Assembly: GCF_002413825.1 (NCBI RefSeq)
Contig: NZ_DHXT01000067.1
Location: 12,255-50,935, forward strand
Reading direction: 5' to 3'
Source of the DNA: Rhodoferax sp. UBA5149
GTDB taxonomy: Bacteria > Pseudomonadota > Gammaproteobacteria > Burkholderiales > Burkholderiaceae_C
DNA: 38,681 bases
A program made the translations under genes and the position numbers. Numbering within the stretch: position 1 is the stretch's first letter; every line of letters begins with the position of its first letter. This document shows, piece by piece, positions 1 to 5,622 of the stretch. The notes under the pieces were generated by a model, which did no database searches, had not been told where the DNA came from, and was given only the letters and a program-made list of their open reading frames with translations.

Positions 1-20
1 AAATGTCCAACCATAAATAA

Positions 21-55
21 AAAAACCGCCACAAGCATCAGCCAGGGCGGTTTTT
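21..55 (-). terminator. Rho-independent terminator after rplS
   Basis: A 10-bp perfect stem (21-30 with 46-55, core ACCGCC/GGCGGT) encloses a 15-nt loop. Read on the minus strand it ends in a run of seven T, about 20 bases past the rplS stop. It should end the rpsP-rimM-trmD-rplS transcript. A-runs on the other side mean it could also work for plus-strand transcription. Confidence 0.85.
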
Positions 56-72
56 TTACAACACGGCTCGCT

Positions 73-453
73 TTATACGGCGGCGGTTTTGATTTTCTTG
101 GCTGGCAATTTTTCTTTGATACGAGCCGACTTGCCGCTGCGGTCACGCAGGTAGTACAGCTTGGCACGACGCACATCGCCACGACGTTTGACTTCGATGC
201 CTGCGATCAGCGGGCTGTAGGTCTGGAACGTACGCTCGACACCTTCGCCACTGGAGATTTTGCGAACAATGAAGCCGCTGTTGAGGCCGCGATTGCGCTT
301 GGCAATCACAACGCCTTCGTAGGCCTGCACGCGTTTGCGCGTACCTTCAACCACGTTCACGCTCACAACAACCGTGTCACCGGGCGAGAATTCGGGAATG
401 ACTTTCCCGAGACGAGCAATTTCTTCCTGCTCAAGAATTTGAATCAGATTCAT
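73..453 (-). CDS. rplS: 50S ribosomal protein L19
   Basis: L19 is a protein of the large ribosomal subunit lying at the interface with the 30S subunit. The 126-residue product begins MNLIQILEQEEIARL and carries the family pattern FSPGDTVVVSVNVVEGTRKR followed by QAYEGVVIAKRNRG and a basic C-terminus rich in Lys/Arg. Length fits the family (about 115-130). An in-frame start 15 codons upstream exists, but ATG at 453 is preceded by GAAGGAAATC, a good ribosome-binding site, and gives the usual N-terminus. It is the last gene of the operon. It is separated from trmD by 138 bases that contain a likely promoter of its own, and is followed by a terminator. Confidence 0.97.
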   Translation of the reverse strand: MNLIQILEQEEIARLGKVIPEFSPGDTVVVSVNVVEGTRKRVQAYEGVVIAKRNRGLNSGFIVRKISSGEGVERTFQTYSPLIAGIEVKRRGDVRRAKLYYLRDRSGKSARIKEKLPAKKIKTAAV

Positions 454-553
454 GATTTCCTTCAATGATCTTGGCAACACCAGCGTCGGGATTGACACAA
501 AAGCTTCGCTGAAACACAGAGAAACGGCCGGCCAGAGGATCGGTAAGCCTTCA

Positions 554-583
554 ATTATAGCCTGATCGAACGTCAGGCCTCAA
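554..583 (-). promoter_or_regulatory. Predicted internal promoter for rplS
   Basis: On the minus strand a perfect TATAAT (554-559) is preceded at 18 bp by TTGAGG (578-583), which matches four of six consensus -35 bases. It lies in the 138-base trmD-rplS gap and would give a leader of about 95 bases. It would let L19 be made independently of, and more abundantly than, RimM and TrmD. Predicted from sequence only. Confidence 0.5.
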
Positions 584-591
584 ACCAACCG

Positions 592-1338
592 TCAGGCCGG
601 TCTGGCGAGAAAGGCTTCGTCCCCGGGACTCAAGCGTCCGTCCTGTCGCGCCTGGTCTATCAACTCCGGCCGCAGACGCCAAGTGAGCGCCAGCCGCTGC
701 TCGCGCCGCCAGCGCTCAATCTGCGCATGGTGGCCCGACATCAGCACCTCCGGCACCGCCCTGCCCGACCAGTTCTCGGGACGGGTGTAGTGCGGGCAAT
801 CCAGCAAGCCATCCAGTGCCGGATTGAAACTGTCCTGCTGATGGCTGTCAGCGGTATTCAACACCCCCGGCTGCAGGCGGGCCACCGCGTCCAGCAAGGC
901 CATGGCGGCGATTTCGCCGCCCGACAGCACGAAGTCGCCCAGACTGATCTGTTCGGTCACGTGTTCATCAATGAAACGCTGGTCAATTCCCTCGTAACGG
1001 CCACAAATCAAAACGGCACCCTGGCTGTCGGCCCAACGCGCCACCATGGCATGGTTGAGCGGCTGGCCTGCGGGGGAAAAAAGAACGACCGGTGCCTCAT
1101 CGGTTCGCTGTGTCTGAATGTTTTTCAGGCATAGCGTCAGGGGCTCGGCCAGCATGACCATACCGGGGCCGCCGCCAAAAGGGCGATCATCCACACGCTT
1201 GTAATTGCCTTCGGCAAAATCGCGCGGATTGGCCAAATTGACCTCGACCTGGCCGGACTCAAACGCGCGTCGCGTGATGCCGCTGGCCAACAGCGGCGCG
1301 AACAATTCGGGAAAAAGCGTGACGATGTCGAAGCGCAT
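592..1338 (-). CDS. trmD: tRNA (guanine-N1)-methyltransferase TrmD
   Basis: TrmD methylates G37 of tRNAs reading codons of the CUN, CCN and CGG types using S-adenosylmethionine, preventing +1 frameshifting. The 248-residue product starts MRFDIVTLFPELF and has the conserved RPFGGGPGM segment near residues 52-60. It has the SPOUT trefoil-knot motifs LICGRYEGIDQRF and ISLGDFVLSGGE, and a C-terminal domain with HYTRPENW. Length matches the family (about 250). A longer reading begins 28 codons upstream inside rimM, but ATG at 1338 gives the standard N-terminus and leaves a 10-base gap after the rimM stop. It is the third gene of the rpsP operon. Confidence 0.97.
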   Translation of the reverse strand: MRFDIVTLFPELFAPLLASGITRRAFESGQVEVNLANPRDFAEGNYKRVDDRPFGGGPGMVMLAEPLTLCLKNIQTQRTDEAPVVLFSPAGQPLNHAMVARWADSQGAVLICGRYEGIDQRFIDEHVTEQISLGDFVLSGGEIAAMALLDAVARLQPGVLNTADSHQQDSFNPALDGLLDCPHYTRPENWSGRAVPEVLMSGHHAQIERWRREQRLALTWRLRPELIDQARQDGRLSPGDEAFLARPA

Positions 1339-1348
1339 GAGGCGACGC

Positions 1349-1912
1349 TCAGAAATCGGCTTGCCAGTCCACCAGAATGCGCCGGCCGGGCAAGTCAACG
1401 TTGTCAATATAGACCGACACAAAAGGAATCATGCGCTCCTGTGTCTTGCCATCCTGCACGAAGTCCATCACCAACACGGTTTGCGCACCCGTTGATAGCA
1501 ATTCCTTGACCGTCCCCAGCGCCACACCTTCACGGTTGACGACATCCAGACCAATCAGGTCCACCCAGTAGTACTCGTCTTTTTCAGCCGTTGGAAAACT
1601 GGAGCGCGACACAAAAATGCGGGCGCCGCGCAAGGCTTCGGCCGCCGTGCGATCATCGACCTCGCGGGCGCAAGCAACCACCGTATTGGAGTGAATCTTG
1701 GCTTCCGTGATGGCCAGTTTGGCGACGCCGGAAAAGGTTTTTGCACCCCGCTCGGACGGCATCAGAAACCAGCGCTTGGAAGAAAAAAGCGCCTCGGGAT
1801 CGGCGCTGTGCGGCAGGACCTTGAACCAGCCTTTGATGCCCCAGGCATCGGCGATGCGCCCGACTTCGATGGCATCCGCCGGTAGATCGGCAGCTTCGAG
1901 ACCGGGCAACAT
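1349..1912 (-). CDS. rimM: Ribosome maturation factor RimM
   Basis: RimM binds S19 and assists maturation of the 30S head and 16S rRNA processing. The 187-residue product has the N-terminal RimM domain pattern VGRIADAWGIKGWFKV and a C-terminal PRC-barrel half (YYWVDLIGLDVVNREG, then MIPFVSVYIDNVDL). Length is typical. ATG at 1912 is directly preceded by an in-frame GTG at 1915, so either may start translation. The upstream Shine-Dalgarno is poor (only CTGACTTTTT is seen), consistent with low expression relative to the flanking ribosomal protein genes. It sits 38 bases after rpsP, with a hairpin system in between. Confidence 0.95.
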   Translation of the reverse strand: MLPGLEAADLPADAIEVGRIADAWGIKGWFKVLPHSADPEALFSSKRWFLMPSERGAKTFSGVAKLAITEAKIHSNTVVACAREVDDRTAAEALRGARIFVSRSSFPTAEKDEYYWVDLIGLDVVNREGVALGTVKELLSTGAQTVLVMDFVQDGKTQERMIPFVSVYIDNVDLPGRRILVDWQADF

Positions 1913-1932
1913 CACAAAAAGTCAGGCCGCTT

Positions 1933-1981
1933 GCTTGATTGTTTTGGCAATCAAGCCGCTTTCTTTGCAGCTTGATTGATC
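1933..1981 (-). promoter_or_regulatory. Alternative hairpins at the rpsP stop / rimM leader
   Basis: Three segments can pair in two exclusive ways on the minus-strand transcript. Segment B, GCTTGATTG read from 1956 down to 1948, contains the rpsP TGA. It can pair with the upstream CAATCAAGC (1978-1970), a stem extendable to 12 bp with one G-U and a 7-base loop. It can instead pair with the downstream CAATCAAGC (1941-1933), a 9-bp stem with a 6-base loop. The rimM start follows about 20 bases later. The pairing is seen in the sequence; a regulatory role is inferred. Confidence 0.5.
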
Positions 1982-2202
1982 AGGCGTTCCACGGTGGGAG
2001 AGGCCTGGGCGCCGACGCTTTTCCAGTAGGTCAAGCGGTCCTGTGCAATGCGGATGCTCTCTTCATTGACGGTCGCAATCGGGTTGTAAAAACCAATGCG
2101 CTCGATGAAGCGGCCGTCACGACGGGTACGCTTGTCAGCAACAACAATATTGAAGAACGGGCGTGCTTTTGCACCGCCACGGGCGAGTCGAATGACGACC
2201 AT
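1951..2202 (-). CDS. rpsP: 30S ribosomal protein S16
   Basis: S16 is an early-to-middle assembly protein of the 30S subunit. The 83-residue product starts MVVIRLARGGAKARPFFNIV and contains RRDGRFIERIGFYNP, both standard S16 motifs. The usual length is about 80-90. AAAGGATAAATC before the ATG is a strong ribosome-binding site. It is the first gene of the rpsP-rimM-trmD-rplS operon, and its stop codon lies inside one arm of alternative hairpins. The C-terminus is the short Ala/Lys repeat NQAAKKAA, whose codons form the other arm. Confidence 0.97.
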   Translation of the reverse strand: MVVIRLARGGAKARPFFNIVVADKRTRRDGRFIERIGFYNPIATVNEESIRIAQDRLTYWKSVGAQASPTVERLINQAAKKAA

Positions 2203-2315
2203 GATTTATCCTTTGGGTGGCGGAGTTTTAATTCCACCATTTAATTCAACACTCAATCCAGCGTTTGAGACACGCAACATGACCACCCGGCCAGCGGCAC
2301 ACTGAATAGCCCTCC

Positions 2316-2343
2316 ATTATAACGTTTCCTATTTTTATGCCCA
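2316..2343 (-). promoter_or_regulatory. Predicted promoter of the rpsP operon
   Basis: The minus strand holds a perfect TATAAT (2316-2321) with TGGGCA (2338-2343, four of six -35 matches) at a 16-bp spacing. This is about 114 bases upstream of the rpsP ATG. The -35 hexamer overlaps the start codon of the divergent acetyltransferase gene (2337-2339), so the two genes share this short stretch. Confidence 0.5.
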
Positions 2344-2864
2344 TTATTCGCCCCAGCCAACCGGATGACATTCCGGCCATTACTGCCATTTACGCGCACC
2401 ATGTGCTCACGGGTACCGGCACTTTCGAGCTTGAGTCTCCCGCCCCAAGCGACATGGCCAACCGCCGTGCGGACGTGCTGGCCAAAGGTCTGCCCTATCT
2501 GGTGGCAAGCGACGGTGATACGGTGCTGGGCTTTGCCTATTGCAATGGGTTCAAGCCGCGCCCGGCCTACCGATTCTCGGCTGAAGACTCGATCTACATG
2601 GCCCCCGACGCGCAAGGCCAAGGCCTCGGGCGGGCGCTGCTGTCGGAGCTCGCGACACAGGCCGAAAAAGCCGGCGTGCGAAAATTGATCGCGGTCATTG
2701 GCGACTCGGCCAACACCGGATCCATCGCGGTCCACCGGTCGGTCGGGTTTTCCCATGTGGGGGTTCTAAAATCCTGTGGTTGGAAATTTAATCAATGGCG
2801 GGACGTGGTCATGATGGACAAAGCCCTAGGCTTGGGCGACACCAGCGCCCCGCAACAATCATAG
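2337..2864 (+). CDS. GNAT-family N-acetyltransferase (PAT/MnaT-like)
   Basis: The product is probably an amino-acid-type acetyltransferase using acetyl-CoA, of the phosphinothricin/methionine-sulfone acetyltransferase group. The 175-residue sequence has N-terminal IRPSQPDDIPAITAIYAHHV, the TGTGTFELESP segment typical of this group, and the acetyl-CoA motif A as DAQGQGLGRALLSEL. It ends with IAVHRSVGFSHVGVLKSCGW, as in Pat/YncA-like enzymes. Length fits (160-180). No clear Shine-Dalgarno precedes ATG 2337, and the divergent rpsP promoter overlaps it. The next gene begins 6 bases after the stop, so the two are probably cotranscribed. The natural substrate cannot be told from sequence. Confidence 0.9.
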   Translation: MPIIRPSQPDDIPAITAIYAHHVLTGTGTFELESPAPSDMANRRADVLAKGLPYLVASDGDTVLGFAYCNGFKPRPAYRFSAEDSIYMAPDAQGQGLGRALLSELATQAEKAGVRKLIAVIGDSANTGSIAVHRSVGFSHVGVLKSCGWKFNQWRDVVMMDKALGLGDTSAPQQS

Positions 2865-2870
2865 GCATTC

Positions 2871-3317
2871 ATGAAAAACAAAACCATCGCCGTCTGGCTG
2901 GCGTTCATCGGCGGTCCCTTGGGACTGCATCGCTTTTATTTGCATGGCATGGGTGACCTGCTGGGGTGGCTGCTGCCCCTCCCCACCGCCTTGGGCCTGT
3001 ACGGCATTGAACGGGTGCAAAAAAATGGCATGGACGATCAGTGGAGTTGGGTGTTGATCCCGCTCTTGGGTTTTACCATCGCCTGCTGCGCCCTGACCGC
3101 CATCGTCTACGGGTTGATGACGCCCGAAAAATGGAACGTCCGGTTCAACTCGTCAGCCGCGCCGGATGCCGCACCCGGCCAGACCAACTGGTTCACCATT
3201 GGCGCGATTGCGTTGGCCCTGCTGGTGGGCACCACGGTGCTGATGAGCAGCATTGCGTTCAGTTTTCAGCGTTACTTCGAATACCAGATTGAAGAGGCGC
3301 ACAAGATTTCTCAATGA
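2871..3317 (+). CDS. TM2/NINE-domain membrane protein
   Basis: This is a small inner-membrane protein of unknown role. The 148-residue product begins with a TM2-like pattern: a hydrophobic segment running into FIGGPLGLHRFYLHG (about residues 12-26), the signature of TM2/NINE proteins. A second hydrophobic hairpin helix lies around 28-45. Further membrane segments lie at about 58-82 and 106-131, giving roughly four helices. The linker near residues 92-105 is Ala/Pro rich. It follows the acetyltransferase gene by 6 bases, suggesting cotranscription. No enzymatic motif was seen. Confidence 0.8.
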   Translation: MKNKTIAVWLAFIGGPLGLHRFYLHGMGDLLGWLLPLPTALGLYGIERVQKNGMDDQWSWVLIPLLGFTIACCALTAIVYGLMTPEKWNVRFNSSAAPDAAPGQTNWFTIGAIALALLVGTTVLMSSIAFSFQRYFEYQIEEAHKISQ

Positions 3318-3325
3318 AATTGGCC

Positions 3326-3371
3326 TGCAGCCCTCATGGATTGGGCGCAATACGCTATATTTTTTATAGCG
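3326..3371 (-). repeat. 46-bp interspersed element, copy 1
   Basis: On the minus strand the copy begins immediately after the pitA stop codon. It has an inverted repeat CGCTATA/TATAGCG at its left end and GAGGGCT at positions 37-43 of the element. It aligns without gaps to four other copies in the window (GCTA at element positions 2-5 and TAGC at 15-18 in all five). It fills most of the gap between two converging genes and could act as a hairpin end for pitA transcripts. Confidence 0.65.
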
Positions 3372-4382
3372 TCAAAAAACCTGAAAACTGACCCAGTAGG
3401 CTATCGCGGCGACGAAGGCAGTGGCCGGAATCGTGAAAATCCAGGCCCAGACGATGTTGCCCGCCACGCCCCAGCGCACGGCGCTGGCACGCCGGGTGGC
3501 CCCGACCCCCACGATCGCCCCGGTGATGGTGTGCGTGGTCGAGACCGGAATGCCCAGAATGGCGGCCGTAAAGAGCGTGATGGCGCCCCCCGTTTCAGCG
3601 CAAAACCCGTCTACCGGCTTGAGCTTGGTGAGCCTTTGCCCCATGGTTTTCACAATGCGCCAGCCACCAAACAAGGTGCCTAGCGAGATCGCCGTGTAAC
3701 AGCTCAACACAACCCAGGTGGGCGGAAATTTGTCGCCCACTGCGGTGTAGCCGGTGGCGATCAGCAGCATCCAGACTATGCCGATTGTTTTCTGCGCGTC
3801 ATTGCCGCCGTGGCCCAGACTGTAGGCACCGGCCGACACCAGTTGCAGACGACGAAACCACCGGTCAACGCGGCTGGGGGTGCTGCGGCGAAACGTCCAG
3901 GACACCCCGATCAGCATCAAAGACCCCAGCAAAAATCCCATCAGGGGTGACACAAAAATGAAAACCACGGTCTTCGTCACGCTGGAAAAGATCAGCGCCG
4001 ACGCGCCTGCTTTGGACATGACCGCACCCACAATGCCGCCGATCAACGCATGTGACGAGCTGCTGGGAATGCCGTAGTACCAGGTAATGAAATTCCAGCT
4101 GATGGCGCCGATAAGTGCCCCAAAAACGACGTGCACGTCGACCACGCCAGGCTGGGCCAGCCCCTTGCCGATGGTGGCCGCCACACCCAATTGAAAAATG
4201 AAGATTGCAATGAAATTGAAGACTGCAGCAAACAACACCGCCTGGCCCGGCTTGAGCACGCCGGTGGACACCACCGTCGCGATCGAGTTCGCCGCGTCAT
4301 GAAACCCGTTCATGAAATCGAACACCAGCGCCAGCGCCACCAGCAGCACCACCACCCACAATTCCACCTGCACCGATGTCAT
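3372..4382 (-). CDS. pit: Inorganic phosphate transporter, PiT family
   Basis: This is a low-affinity, cation-coupled phosphate (or metal-phosphate) permease of the inner membrane. The 336-residue product has the family signature FDFMNGFHDAANSIATVVSTG near the N-terminus. Its second-half counterpart is LGHGGNDAQKTIGIVW, followed by GIPVSTTHTITGAIVG. About ten hydrophobic segments are visible. ATG at 4382 gives a normal N-terminus; a longer reading of 21 codons has a basic, unlikely start. It lies 11 bases after the DUF47 gene, the common PiT/PhoU-like accessory pair, so the two are almost certainly one transcript. A 46-bp repeat begins right after its stop. Confidence 0.93.
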   Translation of the reverse strand: MTSVQVELWVVVLLVALALVFDFMNGFHDAANSIATVVSTGVLKPGQAVLFAAVFNFIAIFIFQLGVAATIGKGLAQPGVVDVHVVFGALIGAISWNFITWYYGIPSSSSHALIGGIVGAVMSKAGASALIFSSVTKTVVFIFVSPLMGFLLGSLMLIGVSWTFRRSTPSRVDRWFRRLQLVSAGAYSLGHGGNDAQKTIGIVWMLLIATGYTAVGDKFPPTWVVLSCYTAISLGTLFGGWRIVKTMGQRLTKLKPVDGFCAETGGAITLFTAAILGIPVSTTHTITGAIVGVGATRRASAVRWGVAGNIVWAWIFTIPATAFVAAIAYWVSFQVF

Positions 4383-4393
4383 GACGGGACGCC

Positions 4394-5041
4394 TCAGGAG
4401 TTCTCGAGGACAATGCCCTCGATGATGTTGGCGACGTCCTCGCACTTGTCGGTAATGGTCTCCAACAATTCGTAAATCGCCTTGAGCTTGATCACTTCGC
4501 GTACATCCGGTTCTTCCCGAAAAAGTTTACTCATGGCGCTGCGCATGACACGATCCGCGTCGGACTCAAGCTGGTCGATCTCTTCACAGGTTTTGAGGGC
4601 CGCCGCCGCCGTCGCCGGGTCGGCAATTTTGGACAGCAGGGTCACGGCGTCGCGCACCCGCTCGCAGCATTTCACGCTCAGATCGGTCAGGCGCGTGATG
4701 TCGTCGGTCATGTGATGCACGTCATACAGTGCCATGGTCTCGGCCGAGTCCTGAATCAGATCGGCGATGTCGTCCATGGTGTTGATGAGCGAGTGAATTT
4801 GCTCGCGGTCGATCGGTGTGATGAAGGTGATGTGAATCGCCTTGTTCACGTCGTGCGTCACCCGGTCTGCGGCGCGCTCCGCGTTGTCCACGTCCTGGTT
4901 GTACTTTTGACGCAGGTGAAGATCGCTGTAGTTGGCAACCAGCTTGGAAAACGCATGGGCCGCCTCGACGATACGGTCCGCATGCTGGTTGAACATTTCA
5001 AAAAAGTTGCCTTCGCGCGGCAACAACTTGCCAAAAATCAT
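4394..5041 (-). CDS. DUF47 / PhoU-like Pit accessory protein
   Basis: This cytoplasmic, all-helical protein is related to PhoU and is typically encoded just before pit; it is thought to modulate phosphate uptake. The 215-residue product starts MIFGKLLPREGNFFEMFNQH, the characteristic family N-terminus. It contains helical repeats with acidic metal-binding-type patterns such as NTMDDIADLIQDSAE and CEEIDQLESDADRVM. ATG at 5041 is preceded by GAGGAG at a good distance, which rules out a start 9 codons further up. The pit gene follows after 11 bases. Confidence 0.92.
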   Translation of the reverse strand: MIFGKLLPREGNFFEMFNQHADRIVEAAHAFSKLVANYSDLHLRQKYNQDVDNAERAADRVTHDVNKAIHITFITPIDREQIHSLINTMDDIADLIQDSAETMALYDVHHMTDDITRLTDLSVKCCERVRDAVTLLSKIADPATAAAALKTCEEIDQLESDADRVMRSAMSKLFREEPDVREVIKLKAIYELLETITDKCEDVANIIEGIVLENS

Positions 5042-5133
5042 GGCGGACTCCTCAAGGGAACATGTCAAATATTTGACGGCATCAAGACAGCGCGAAGTTT
5101 AACCGCCCGATCTGCGGGTCAAGGCCCCGAAAT

Positions 5134-5502
5134 TCAGGCGCTGCGAAAAATAAAAAACACCGCGCCCACCATGCAAAACGCCGCCCACAAATAGTCCAAT
5201 TTGAACGGTTCTTTGAGGTAGATCATGGCGAACGGCACAAATACAGCGAGCGTAATGACCTCCTGCACAATCTTGAGCTGTCCGACGCTGAAACCAGCTT
5301 GCTGAAAGCCAATGCGGTTGGCCGGCACCTGCAGCGCATACTCAAACAGCGCAATGCCCCAGCTCACGAGTGCCGCGATGTACCAGGGCGCCGTGGCCAG
5401 GTTTTTCAGATGCCCATACCAGGCAAAAGTCATGAAGATATTGCTGCCAACCAGCAACACGATGGTCTGCAAGAACAGGGGCATGGATTGAAGCGCGTTC
5501 AT
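5134..5502 (-). CDS. DMT-family small membrane protein (DUF486)
   Basis: The 122-residue product has four hydrophobic segments (about residues 8-28, 38-58, 76-96 and 102-121). It contains the DUF486 pattern FAWYGHLK near residue 26 and LKIVQEVITLAVFVPFAMIY, ending YLWAAFCMVGAVFFIFR. The family is linked to drug/metabolite transporters, but no substrate is known. It is on the same strand as the DUF47-pit pair but 92 bases away, and lies downstream of the acnB terminator, so it probably has its own promoter. I saw no clear promoter hexamers. Confidence 0.85.
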   Translation of the reverse strand: MNALQSMPLFLQTIVLLVGSNIFMTFAWYGHLKNLATAPWYIAALVSWGIALFEYALQVPANRIGFQQAGFSVGQLKIVQEVITLAVFVPFAMIYLKEPFKLDYLWAAFCMVGAVFFIFRSA

Positions 5503-5543
5503 GACGTCAATTATCCCGTACCACTCGTCCCGTTCCTGAAACG

Positions 5544-5576
5544 AAAAAGCGCCCCGCAGCCTGGGTTGCGGGGCGC
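5544..5576 (-). terminator. Rho-independent terminator after acnB
   Basis: A perfect 10-bp GC-rich stem (GCGCCCCGCA at 5549-5558 with TGCGGGGCGC at 5567-5576) and an 8-base loop are followed, on the minus strand, by five T. It lies about 47 bases past the acnB stop and should end the mdh-to-acnB transcript. Confidence 0.9.
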
Positions 5577-5622
5577 CTTGAAGAAGCCGTACCCAACCGG
5601 TACCGGGCCGCTTCGGAGTTAG

